Shown: one piece after another, positions 45,185 to 53,378 of the stretch
How positions within the stretch are numbered: position 1 is the stretch's first letter
Layout: every line of letters begins with the position of its first letter
Origin: Ignavibacteria bacterium
GTDB taxonomy: Bacteria > Bacteroidota > Ignavibacteria > Tepidaquicellales > Tepidaquicellaceae
Direction: 5' to 3'
Length of the DNA stretch: 64,000 bases
Assembly: GCA_041649015.1 (NCBI GenBank)
Contig: JBAZNU010000007.1
Span: forward strand, 62,001-126,000
The notes under the pieces: generated by a model
Database searches by the model: none
What the model was told of the DNA's origin: nothing
The model's input: the letters and a program-made list of their open reading frames with translations, nothing else
Translations under genes and position numbers: made by a program

Positions 45185-46786
45185 ATTTTTCTGGTGCTTA
45201 TTAAACTTCATTCCATTGTTACAACTGATATCCAGCCATGGGATGAAGGTATGTACGCTACACGCGTGCTTTCTGTTCAGGAATCAGGCGATATAATCGA
45301 TCAGAGTCAGCATTCTGTCGGAAAATTCTATTCTGGTTCGCATCCTCCGCTGTTAATCTGGATTGGATATGCGGTTACTTCAGTTTTTGGAATGAATAAC
45401 ATTGTTCTCAAAGGTCTCATCTTTATTTTTGGTCTTGCGTCTCTTTGGCTTATCATGTTAATTGGAAATAATGTCTATTCTCCCCGTGCTGGCATTATTG
45501 CCGCTGTCATTTTTTGCAGTAATCTTATATTTAATATATTTTCAAAACGCTTTCAGTTTGATATTCCTTATACATTCCTGATTCTCCTGTCATTCTGGTT
45601 CTTTCTGAAATTTCTTGATACGGGCGAAAATAAATATAACTATTATAGCGGCATCGTTTTTGGTCTCTGCCTCATGATTAAAATTCTTGTAGGCTTCTTT
45701 ATTCCTATGGCAGTCTTTTTGTGGTTTATTCTGTCAAAAGATAAAATGAAGTATTCCATAAAACATTTGATTATCTTAACCGCCATCGGTATTATTATCG
45801 CTGCCCCTTGGCATGCCTACATGTTCGTAAAGTACGGCTGGGAGTTCTTTAACTATTTCTTCTTCTATCACATTTATGAGCGTGCCCTGTTTGGAGTTGA
45901 GCATAACACAAAGGGCTCTGGTTATATTTATCATATCAGCTATTTGCTGACAATCCTGCCGTTCGGTGCTGTCATCCTTTTTGGTGCATTCAGAAAACTT
46001 AAAACTTTTCGCGGACTCCCCGGAAAAGAATTGTTTATTCTCGTATGGTTTCTTATTGGATTTATTATAATTACACTTTTTAAAACAAAACTCGAAGTTT
46101 ATATTCTGCTTATTCTTACCCCAGGTGTCTTTATCGCTGGTAACTATCTTGAGGTCTTGGACTCTCTCGGCTTAAAAGAAAAAATTATTCTGCTTATTGT
46201 AACTGCTTTTAATATATTCTGGGCTGTGCTGAATTATTTCAGGATTGAACTTTCATTCCCTCTTAATTCAAACACACTGCCCTTGGTTGCTTCATTGTCA
46301 GTAGGTTGGTTTGTCCTTTCGGCTGTAATAATATTTTTCTACGTTAAAAGAAGTTATTCTCTTTCGCGTATGTTCTATACATTCATCCTCGTGTTCCTTT
46401 TCTTCATAAATATTCTATACGCGGTGAAGATACCGTTCTGGGAAAATTCATTCAGGATTACGGAAGTGAAGTCCGAGATTGAAAAAAGTGGATTTAATAA
46501 GCTCATATACGTTGCCTCGAACTATAGGCATAATCCGCAGTTCAGTTTCTATTTTAACGGTCTTGATTTGGGCTGGACTAATACAAAATATGATTTTATT
46601 TTTCTTGATTCAAAGAATGGTCTTGATAGTATAAAGTCTGTAATTAAAGGAATAGGGAATAACGTAAATATTATCGTTGAAAAAGATTATATTAACAGAA
46701 GCAATTATTTTGACTCAAAGAAGATAATTGATGATAGCTATAAGTTAATCATGAAAACTTCTGGTTATGAACTTTACAGGAAATAA
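45158..46786 (+). CDS. ArnT-like (GT83/PMT-type) membrane glycosyltransferase
   Basis: About 542 residues with a dozen or so hydrophobic segments. The conserved first periplasmic loop is TDIQPWDEGMYATRV (the acidic DE pair is the catalytic signature of GT39/GT83 enzymes), followed by HPPLLIWIGYAVTSVFG. ArnT-type enzymes transfer a sugar from undecaprenyl phosphate to lipid A or another acceptor. I prefer the ATG at 45158, which has GAGGA at 7 bases; an in-frame ATG at 45119 would add 13 polar residues. A perfect inverted repeat overlaps this start. It begins the glycan run after the PorV-like genes. Confidence 0.88.
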   Translation: MKYVYLFLVIFLVLIKLHSIVTTDIQPWDEGMYATRVLSVQESGDIIDQSQHSVGKFYSGSHPPLLIWIGYAVTSVFGMNNIVLKGLIFIFGLASLWLIMLIGNNVYSPRAGIIAAVIFCSNLIFNIFSKRFQFDIPYTFLILLSFWFFLKFLDTGENKYNYYSGIVFGLCLMIKILVGFFIPMAVFLWFILSKDKMKYSIKHLIILTAIGIIIAAPWHAYMFVKYGWEFFNYFFFYHIYERALFGVEHNTKGSGYIYHISYLLTILPFGAVILFGAFRKLKTFRGLPGKELFILVWFLIGFIIITLFKTKLEVYILLILTPGVFIAGNYLEVLDSLGLKEKIILLIVTAFNIFWAVLNYFRIELSFPLNSNTLPLVASLSVGWFVLSAVIIFFYVKRSYSLSRMFYTFILVFLFFINILYAVKIPFWENSFRITEVKSEIEKSGFNKLIYVASNYRHNPQFSFYFNGLDLGWTNTKYDFIFLDSKNGLDSIKSVIKGIGNNVNIIVEKDYINRSNYFDSKKIIDDSYKLIMKTSGYELYRK

Positions 46787-46788
46787 CA

Positions 46789-47754
46789 TTGGAAATTATT
46801 AGAGTAAATATTAACAGCTCTGCCGAATGGAGAGATTTTCTTTCCTCAAACTATAATATGTTCTTTGATGGAAAGTTCCTTGAGTATAATGATAAGTTTA
46901 ATAAGGGTATTAAATGGCATCACTTGGCTTTTAAAGATAAGTATAAGACTATTGCTATTCTCAACGGAAATGAGAGAATTGAGAAGGATGAAAAAGTTTA
47001 TGTCTCATGCGACGGAGTGAGCTTTGGCGGGTTTATGTGGACGGATAAAATTAAGATTAATGATATGAATAATGTTATTAATCTTTTCAAAAATTATCTT
47101 ATTGAAAATGGATTTACAAAATGTATAATCAGGAATCCTCCTTTCCTCTATCGTTTACACACGAACGAGGAATATGAATACGTTCTGCTTTCCGAAGGGT
47201 TTTCCATAAACAAATATGCTATCACAAATATAATAGACCTCAGCTCGTTTGAGTTCGAGAAGTTAAAAAACTCTAAAAAACGGTCTATTCAAAAGTCAGC
47301 CGAAATTATTGAAATCGACCTTATTGAAGATGTCGTTTCTGAAAAAAGCCTCGGTGACTTTTATAACATTCTTCATTCAAACAGGGAATTGAAAAATGTC
47401 GTACCGACTCATTCACTCGAAGAACTTGTCTTTCTTAAGAATAATCTCCCCGACAAAATAAAACTGTTCACGGCAAAAATTGAAAATGAAATCGTAGGAA
47501 TTTGTACTCTCTTCCTCATTAAAAAAGACGTGGTCTTAAACTTCTACCTTGCTGCCGATGAAGAGCATAAAAGGAACAGGGTATCCGATTATCTTCTTTA
47601 TTTTTCTATCGAGTGGTCAAAGGAAAAGAATTTTAGAATTTATGATATTGGTACTTCAAGCGTTGATGACAGGCTTCTTCAGGGTTTGTTTGATTTTAAA
47701 AAGAAATTCAGGGCAGATGGTTTCCTAAGAAAAAGTTATACTTTAAAATTATAA
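46789..47754 (+). CDS. FemAB/GNAT-like acyl- or aminoacyl-transferase
   Basis: A 321-residue protein with the GNAT-type fold of the FemAB/Acetyltransf_6 group: YVSCDGVSFGGFMW, a central KKRSIQKSAEI segment and the late TAKIENEIVGICTLFLIKKDVVLNFYLAAD, which matches the acyl-CoA or aminoacyl-binding strands. The C-terminus IYDIGTSSVDDRLLQGLFDFK is typical of this group. It probably acylates an amino sugar of the glycan. The start is TTG two bases after the previous stop. It is followed after 10 bases by the epimerase gene. Confidence 0.75.
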   Translation: MEIIRVNINSSAEWRDFLSSNYNMFFDGKFLEYNDKFNKGIKWHHLAFKDKYKTIAILNGNERIEKDEKVYVSCDGVSFGGFMWTDKIKINDMNNVINLFKNYLIENGFTKCIIRNPPFLYRLHTNEEYEYVLLSEGFSINKYAITNIIDLSSFEFEKLKNSKKRSIQKSAEIIEIDLIEDVVSEKSLGDFYNILHSNRELKNVVPTHSLEELVFLKNNLPDKIKLFTAKIENEIVGICTLFLIKKDVVLNFYLAADEEHKRNRVSDYLLYFSIEWSKEKNFRIYDIGTSSVDDRLLQGLFDFKKKFRADGFLRKSYTLKL

Positions 47755-47764
47755 ACTTATTTAT

Positions 47765-48733
47765 ATGATAATTAAGAATAAAAGGATTTTATTAACAGGA
47801 GGCGGTGGATTCATTGGCAGTAAACTTGCCGAAATGCTGAGTAATAACAATGAATTGCTTATTTATGATTTGTTAATCCGTGATTCGTTGAAGTATAAAA
47901 ACATTAACAAGAAAAATGTTAAACTTGTAAAAGGTGATATCTGCAGCTTAAATTTTTTAAAGAAAGCTGCCGAAGACTTTAAACCTCAAATTGCTGTACA
48001 TCTTGCCGCTGTTGCTGGTGTCGATACTGTTATTCATAATCCCATCAAAACCATGGAAGTCAACGTCCTCGGTACTTTTAACTTTGTTAGGGCAATTGAA
48101 AAGTATAGCAGTAAACTCGAACGTGTGCTTAATTTTTCTACGAGTGAAGTTCTCGGCGCATATTCATACAAGTCTCCCGAAAAATCAAACACTAATGTCG
48201 CTCCCGTTGGCGAAGGACGCTGGACATACTCTATCAGTAAAGTTTCCGGTGAGCACCTTATCTACAGTTACTACAAGACAAGAGGCTATCCCGCATTGTC
48301 TATCCGTCCTTTCAATATTTACGGACCCGGACAGATAGGGGAGGGGGCAATTCAGATTTTCATAAAAAATGCAGTTCTTAACAAGAATATCGAGATTCAT
48401 GGCGACGGCGACCAGATTCGTTCTTGGTGCTATATCGACGATATGATTGACGGTATCATGCTTGCATTAACAAAGAAGAATGCTGTTGGTGAGATATTTA
48501 ATATAGGCAATCCTAAAGGTACCGTTACCATCACATCTCTTGCTGAAAAGATAATCCAGCTTTGCGATACAAAGTCAAAAATAAAATATGTTCCGAAAAA
48601 CTATGTTGATGTCGAACTGCGTATCCCTACTATCGATAAAGCTGAACACCTTCTCGGGTATAAACCCAAAATTGACCTTAATGAAGGTATTGTTAGAACT
48701 TTTAAATGGTATAAAAAATACTTTAGCAAATGA
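47765..48733 (+). CDS. NAD-dependent sugar-nucleotide epimerase/dehydratase/decarboxylase
   Basis: A 322-residue extended SDR. The NAD motif is TGGGGFIGSKL (about 11-21). HLAAVAGVD and NFSTSEVLG (the Ser/Thr of the active site) follow, then the catalytic Tyr155 and Lys159 in YSISK. RPFNIYGPGQ and SWCYIDDMIDG complete the family pattern. The GRWTYSISK context recalls the decarboxylase half of ArnA and UDP-xylose synthase, so a 4-keto-pentose product is possible, but the substrate is not proven. The stop overlaps the formyltransferase start by 4 bases (ATGA), implying coupled synthesis. Confidence 0.87.
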   Translation: MIIKNKRILLTGGGGFIGSKLAEMLSNNNELLIYDLLIRDSLKYKNINKKNVKLVKGDICSLNFLKKAAEDFKPQIAVHLAAVAGVDTVIHNPIKTMEVNVLGTFNFVRAIEKYSSKLERVLNFSTSEVLGAYSYKSPEKSNTNVAPVGEGRWTYSISKVSGEHLIYSYYKTRGYPALSIRPFNIYGPGQIGEGAIQIFIKNAVLNKNIEIHGDGDQIRSWCYIDDMIDGIMLALTKKNAVGEIFNIGNPKGTVTITSLAEKIIQLCDTKSKIKYVPKNYVDVELRIPTIDKAEHLLGYKPKIDLNEGIVRTFKWYKKYFSK

Positions 48734-49644
48734 AATTCTTTTATCTGGCTTTTGGGGGTATGAGTCTCAGAACTCTGATAGATCTTATCAGTATGAATGA
48801 GATACCGGAATTTGTAGTCACTCATAAATCGTATTTATATGATGACTATAAAGAAAAGTTTTATGACAAGCTGGAAGAGATTTGCAAAACCAATTCTGTT
48901 AAACTTGTTAATACAGATAAAATCTACGAACTAAAGGATGATATTTCCAAAGTCGAACTCGGGGTTTCAGTCGGTTTTATGGAGATTATTAAAAAGGATA
49001 TTTATAGTGCACCTAAGTTCGGAATCCTTAACCTGCATTGCGGTAAATTGCCTGAATATAGGGGGAGAGCACCTATTTCAAGAACTATTATGGATGGAAA
49101 TGATTCTCAGTTTATTACCCTGCACAAAATTGATTCGGGTGTCGACTCTGGTCCTATTCTTCTTGAAAAGGAAATCATCATTGAAGAAGATGATGACGTT
49201 AATTCTGTGTATTACAAGTGCTCTATCCACAGCGCTCTGTTGGTAAGAGAAGGTGTTGAACTTCTTAGAATGGGTAAAACAGAATTGTTCAAACCTCAGG
49301 ATTCATCAAAAAAATATTCTCCTTGGCAGAAGTTGTCCGATGAGGAAAGAAAGATTAACTGGTCTCTTAGCAATAAAAAGATATTCAACCAAATTAGAGC
49401 AATGTCTTCGCCCTATCCGTGCGCCTTTTCAATGCTTAATAATATTCCTTATCTCTTCAATAAGGCAAAACCGGTCTTCTCAAATAAGAATAATGAAATG
49501 CATGGATGTATTGTTGATGCTAACAGTGATTTTATCGTCGTGAATACCGGTAACGGTTTGTTGATGGTTTATGATATTAGAAACAACGTTAATGAAAAAG
49601 TGGATTTTGCAAATTCTTTTAAAAAGGGAGATGTGTTTAAATGA
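48730..49644 (+). CDS. Formyl-THF-dependent (amino sugar) formyltransferase
   Basis: A 304-residue protein of the methionyl-tRNA formyltransferase/ArnA N-domain family. The catalytic triad is placed as expected: Asn101 and His103 in NLHCGKLPEYRG, Asp139 in DSGVDSGPILL, with the 38-residue spacing of the family. The C-terminal half (about 200-304) is an OB-like domain. Located between a sugar epimerase and an amidohydrolase in a glycan run, it most likely formylates an amino-sugar nucleotide rather than Met-tRNA. It overlaps both neighbours by 4 bases (ATGA). Confidence 0.85.
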   Translation: MKFFYLAFGGMSLRTLIDLISMNEIPEFVVTHKSYLYDDYKEKFYDKLEEICKTNSVKLVNTDKIYELKDDISKVELGVSVGFMEIIKKDIYSAPKFGILNLHCGKLPEYRGRAPISRTIMDGNDSQFITLHKIDSGVDSGPILLEKEIIIEEDDDVNSVYYKCSIHSALLVREGVELLRMGKTELFKPQDSSKKYSPWQKLSDEERKINWSLSNKKIFNQIRAMSSPYPCAFSMLNNIPYLFNKAKPVFSNKNNEMHGCIVDANSDFIVVNTGNGLLMVYDIRNNVNEKVDFANSFKKGDVFK

Positions 49645-50378
49645 AAATTATTGACGGACACGTACATATAGGTAGATGGAGTGATGTTTTTCTGAATTAT
49701 GAATCTACTGTCGAACAAGCGGCGATTGTAATGAAAGAGTCCGGCATATCATCAGCTGTTGCTATGCCCTGCGATACTTTCGAAAACGAAAAACTTTTAA
49801 ATGATATTCTGAATCAAAAGGGATTTACTTTCCATTTTGCCTGTTGGATAAATCCTGATGATAAAAACCTCGATACATTTATTGATAAAAACAGCAGTTA
49901 CATAAAATGTTTTAAAATCCATCCCTCATTCCAAAGAAAGAATGTTCTTGATAAGTCTTATCAGAAATACTTGGATGTTGCTGTTGATTTGAAGGTACCC
50001 GTTATCGTTCATTGCGGCAGATGGAAAGAAGTTGCAAGTTATGATTTTCCAATAACACTATCTAAACAAAGACCTGACTTGAATGTTATCCTTGCACATC
50101 TAGGCGGCGACCAGCCCGCTTTGTGTACAGGCTGCGCTAAAAGCGTTAAAGAAAGTGGTGCTGAAAACATTTATCTCGGAACAGAATCAGTTCGTGAGTT
50201 CTATTTCGTTAATCAGGTTGTTAAAACTGTCGGCGCCGATAAAGTAATATTCGGAAGTGATTATAACCTCGGACTGCCAAAAATGTATATTCCTATAGTT
50301 GAAAGTCTTGATATTTCTGATGAAGAAAAAGAATTGATTTTCTATGGTAATATCTCTCGGCTTTTAAATATTGGGTAA
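49641..50378 (+). CDS. ACMSD-type amidohydrolase (metal-dependent TIM barrel)
   Basis: A 245-residue amidohydrolase-2 protein. Metal-binding residues in order: DGHVHIG (HxH at about 6-8), CFKIHP (about 92-97), VPVIVHCG, LAHLGG and FGSDYNLG (catalytic Asp). Family members hydrolyse or decarboxylate small cyclic or carboxylated compounds. In this run it may remove an acyl or formyl group from the sugar (compare ArnD, which is an unrelated deformylase), but this is inference. It overlaps the upstream formyltransferase by 4 bases and the downstream glycosyltransferase by 8. Confidence 0.85.
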   Translation: MKIIDGHVHIGRWSDVFLNYESTVEQAAIVMKESGISSAVAMPCDTFENEKLLNDILNQKGFTFHFACWINPDDKNLDTFIDKNSSYIKCFKIHPSFQRKNVLDKSYQKYLDVAVDLKVPVIVHCGRWKEVASYDFPITLSKQRPDLNVILAHLGGDQPALCTGCAKSVKESGAENIYLGTESVREFYFVNQVVKTVGADKVIFGSDYNLGLPKMYIPIVESLDISDEEKELIFYGNISRLLNIG

Positions 50379-51417
50379 AAAAATATTACATATTGCTCCT
50401 CAAAACTTTGCTGGAATGCCTTTTGGATTCATGCAGATGCAGGCACAGGCAGGGCATACATCCCGTCTCGTTACAATGTATCAAAATACTCTGAACTTCG
50501 AAGAAGATATTTCGCTCAACTTCAGGCTTCCTGTTAATAAAGCCGCTAAACTATGGCGCGACTCTAAAATTGGAGGACTTAAACATTATAAACCGAAAAA
50601 TTTTCTTGAAAGTACATACTTTAAACTAAGAGATTTTAAAAACCGCTCAAAGATTACAGCACTGATTGATAAACATAAACTTTATGACTACGATGTCTAT
50701 CATTTCGACGGCGGTATGGATTTTTTTCGTGACCTGCGGTTTGCGAAAGAATTAAAAAGACGTAATAAAAAGATTGTGTGTTGTTATTTCGGCAGCGACC
50801 TTAGAAGCAGGGGAGTGTTTAAAGAACTTGATGATATGAGTGACCTTAACCTTACCGTTGAGTACGACCACCTTCATCTGCATCAGAATATTCATTATTT
50901 GTTCTTCCCCTATGATGTTAATAAAGTTGAATACAAATTCTCTGAATTGAATAAACTCAGAATTATTCATTCTCCTACAAACAGACTTTTCAAAGGAACA
51001 GATAAAATTATAAAAGTAATAGATGAAATTAAGAAGACTAATAACTTTGAATTTATACTTGCTGAAAATATAAGTCGTGAAAAACTACTTGAAATGAAGA
51101 AAACCTGTAATCTCTCTATTGATCAGGTCGGTGGGGAACTCGGCGGTTCTGGGTATGGAAAGAATTCCGTCGAAAATCTGGCTATGGGTATTCCTACTAT
51201 AACTGAATTTTCCAATGAGTATCTTGATTTCCTTCCCGAAAATCCTTTTATATCTTGTGCTATAAATAATTTGAAAAGTACAATTTTATATTATATCGAA
51301 AATGTTACTGCACTGAAAGAAGTTTCACTCAATGGAAGACAATGGGTTGAAAAATATCATTCTTATGAATCTGTTAACGCAAAGCTCGAGCAGCTTTACA
51401 GGGAGAATAATATTTGA
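50371..51417 (+). CDS. GT4-like (GT-B) glycosyltransferase
   Basis: A 348-residue protein with the N-terminal Rossmann opening KKILHIAPQNFAGMPFGFM and a C-terminal donor domain with YGKNSVENLAMGIPTITEFS (about 266-285). This is the conserved ExxAxGxP region of GT4 enzymes. The middle segment HFDGGMDFFRD and CCYFGSDLRSRG is typical of GT1/GT4-type sequences. It should add a sugar on the cytoplasmic side of the membrane. The start is TTG inside the end of the previous gene (8-base overlap). It overlaps the flippase start by four bases. Confidence 0.8.
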   Translation: MGKKILHIAPQNFAGMPFGFMQMQAQAGHTSRLVTMYQNTLNFEEDISLNFRLPVNKAAKLWRDSKIGGLKHYKPKNFLESTYFKLRDFKNRSKITALIDKHKLYDYDVYHFDGGMDFFRDLRFAKELKRRNKKIVCCYFGSDLRSRGVFKELDDMSDLNLTVEYDHLHLHQNIHYLFFPYDVNKVEYKFSELNKLRIIHSPTNRLFKGTDKIIKVIDEIKKTNNFEFILAENISREKLLEMKKTCNLSIDQVGGELGGSGYGKNSVENLAMGIPTITEFSNEYLDFLPENPFISCAINNLKSTILYYIENVTALKEVSLNGRQWVEKYHSYESVNAKLEQLYRENNI

Positions 51418-52883
51418 GCGGGAAAAACATAAAGGAATTGTTCTCTCAAACAACAATTTATGGGATTGGGCTTCTTGCTAATAAAGCAATATCTTTCGTT
51501 CTTCTTCCATTATACACTTTTTATTTTTCACCCTCAGAACTCGGTGCTTACAATATCGTTCAGTCTTTGTGGATGTTCATAATTCTTTTCTATCTCTTCG
51601 GTCAGGAAACATCTTTTATCAAACTATTTATCGACGGCAAAAATGAAATCGAAAAGAAAAGTATTTATTCCACTACTTTAATAATGTTGACTGCCTCATC
51701 ATTGTTGTTTTCGTTAGTTCTTTATCTGCTCTCCGGAAGTATAACGTCCCTGCTCGAATTCGAAGATCCTGTGAAAGGATTGATGTATATCAAGATTCTT
51801 TCATTAATACTATTTACGGATGCATTATTTAGGTTCCCTTTGCTGCTTCTTCGTGCTGAGCTTAAAGCCGCTCAATACTTATTCCTGACGCTTCTTTCTC
51901 TTGCAGTAAACGTTACATTCAACTTCATTTTTATTATTAGTTATGGCTTAGGTGTTGAAGCTATATTCTACAGTTACATCATATCCGTTGTCGTTACTTT
52001 TATAGCAGGGTTACTCGTTACACGAAAATATTTGTCATTATACTTTTCTGCCGTGCTTGCTAAAAAGCTCGTAAGTTACGGAGTGAAGTTTATATTCGTA
52101 GGTGTCTTCATTCTTTTAATAGATGTCTCCGACAGGTTCTTTCTTAAATATATTTTCAACGAAGAAGTTGTCGGTATATACAGTGCTAATTACCGCCTCG
52201 CTTCTGTAATGTCCCTGCTTATAGCAGCTTTCAGGTTCTCATGGACGCCGTATTTTCTTAATCTTGAAAAGAATCCCGAAAATAAAAAGATTGTTTCTCA
52301 GATTTTTACGTATATCGTCTTTATCGGACTTTTCCTTTTTCTTTTCTTCTCTCTTTTTACAGAACCAATCGTGAAAATATCATTCGGTAAGTTCTCACTT
52401 CTCGATATCCGCTACCAGTCGGGACTTATTATCATTCCTTATGTTCTAATGGCGTATGTATTCTCAGGATTGTATTCGGCACTCAGCGTAGCTCCTTTCT
52501 ATGCTGATAAAACCAAAGAACTCCTGTATGTTTCTGGTTTGGGATTTGTTATTAACATCACACTTAATTACATACTGATAATTCATTTCGGTATTTTAGG
52601 TGCTTCTCTGTCAACACTGTTTACATATTTTGTCATGATGGTTGCTCTCTACTACCGCGCTCAGAAGATATATAGAATTGAATATGAATTAAAAAAGATT
52701 TTTCTTCTTTTCTTATTTTCAATTATTCTTTTTGCTTTTTCTCAATTAATCAAAGGTCTGTTATCAAACTCGGTTTTCATAATAATTTCAGTTTTGCTGT
52801 TAATTATTTTTCTTATTTTATCAAAGATATTCAAAGCGTTCGATATAAGTGTTGTAAAATCAATACTTATAAAGAACACCTAA
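51414..52883 (+). CDS. Wzx-type polysaccharide flippase
   Basis: A 489-residue membrane protein with about 14 hydrophobic segments of the MOP/PST superfamily: TTIYGIGLLANKAISFVLLP and LGAYNIVQSLWMF at the start, SYGVKFIFVGVFILLIDVSDRFFL near the middle, and paired helices at the end. It would move a lipid-linked oligosaccharide across the inner membrane. The TTG start at 51414 overlaps the stop of the previous gene (TTGA). It is the last gene of the glycan run and is followed by a strong terminator. Confidence 0.9.
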   Translation: MSGKNIKELFSQTTIYGIGLLANKAISFVLLPLYTFYFSPSELGAYNIVQSLWMFIILFYLFGQETSFIKLFIDGKNEIEKKSIYSTTLIMLTASSLLFSLVLYLLSGSITSLLEFEDPVKGLMYIKILSLILFTDALFRFPLLLLRAELKAAQYLFLTLLSLAVNVTFNFIFIISYGLGVEAIFYSYIISVVVTFIAGLLVTRKYLSLYFSAVLAKKLVSYGVKFIFVGVFILLIDVSDRFFLKYIFNEEVVGIYSANYRLASVMSLLIAAFRFSWTPYFLNLEKNPENKKIVSQIFTYIVFIGLFLFLFFSLFTEPIVKISFGKFSLLDIRYQSGLIIIPYVLMAYVFSGLYSALSVAPFYADKTKELLYVSGLGFVINITLNYILIIHFGILGASLSTLFTYFVMMVALYYRAQKIYRIEYELKKIFLLFLFSIILFAFSQLIKGLLSNSVFIIISVLLLIIFLILSKIFKAFDISVVKSILIKNT

Positions 52884-52985
52884 AGTATAACTTTAGTAAT
52901 TTTTCTCTTGACATTTAATAATAACATACTTATGTTTGTATTAGATGGATGAGATAAAATAAGAATTACCCTTTCTTATTAAAAC

Positions 52986-53020
52986 AAATCCGGTTGCCTT
53001 AAAAACAACCGGATTTTTTT
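52986..53020 (+). terminator. Intrinsic terminator of the glycan operon
   Basis: 11-bp stem AAATCCGGTTG (52986-52996) / CAACCGGATTT (53006-53016), then TTTT. Confidence 0.9.
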
Positions 53021-53051
53021 ATCACTAAATTCTCACTATTTCTATGTGATA

Positions 53052-53267
53052 TTTTGTCACAAATCATATTTTTCTGATTAGTCTCTAATTGGCTTTTAAT
53101 TGGTCTCTAATTGGCTTTAAAATTTTCAGCATTTTCTTGTGACAAATCAGACATTCTTTGCTTCTCTTTATTCCACCTCTATTTGCTTAGATGCATATTT
53201 GTCACAAAATTGACAAAATTGCATCCACTTAATGATGATTTTGTCAAATTACTGACTTTTTTGTCAT
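53052..53267. promoter_or_regulatory. Cluster of six TTTGTCA-type boxes
   Basis: TTTTGTCACAAAT at 53052-53064; CTTGTGACAAAT at 53136-53147; ATTTGTCACAAAAT at 53197-53210; TTGACAAAATT at 53210-53220; TTTTGTCAAATT at 53239-53250; TTTTTTGTCA at 53258-53267. Three are near-palindromes centred on TGTCACA or TGTGACA. A cluster of this density before a chaperone operon looks like operator sites. The binding protein is unknown. Confidence 0.5.
53073..53116. repeat. Four-unit 11-bp periodic array
   Basis: Units TCTGATTAGTC, TCTAATTGGCT, TTTAATTGGTC, TCTAATTGGCT. Twenty-one consecutive bases (53086-53106) are identical to 40336-40356 in another array. Confidence 0.75.
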
Positions 53268-53307
53268 ACCAAAAAATAAAACAACATATTTTCGAATCAT
53301 ATTACTT

Positions 53308-53330
53308 TGGCACGGCATTTGTAATATATA
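53308..53330 (+). promoter_or_regulatory. Candidate promoter of hsp20-dnaK
   Basis: Contains TTTGG, a 7-base spacer and the 13-mer TTTGTAATATATA that also lies upstream of hrcA. The same stretch reads TGGCAC-N5-TTGT (53308-53322), close to the sigma-54 consensus TGGCAC-N5-TTGC with one change. The two readings compete. Position (49-70 bases before the start) fits a promoter. Confidence 0.4.
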
Positions 53331-53378
53331 GGGTAAATTATAAAATTTAACCAAAATTAAATATAGGAGATAATTAAA

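Larger units (their letters stand above)
52884..53378. other. 495-base upstream region of hsp20-dnaK
   Basis: Non-coding. It contains the terminator of the glycan run, six TTTGTCA-type boxes, a four-unit 11-bp array and a candidate promoter. All are listed separately. No CIRCE element (TTAGCACTC-N9-GAGTGCTAA) is visible. Confidence 0.7.

Noticed and set aside
53308..53378. CIRCE operator before hsp20-dnaK
   Set aside because: TTAGCACTC-N9-GAGTGCTAA or a close variant was looked for here and upstream of hrcA and not found.
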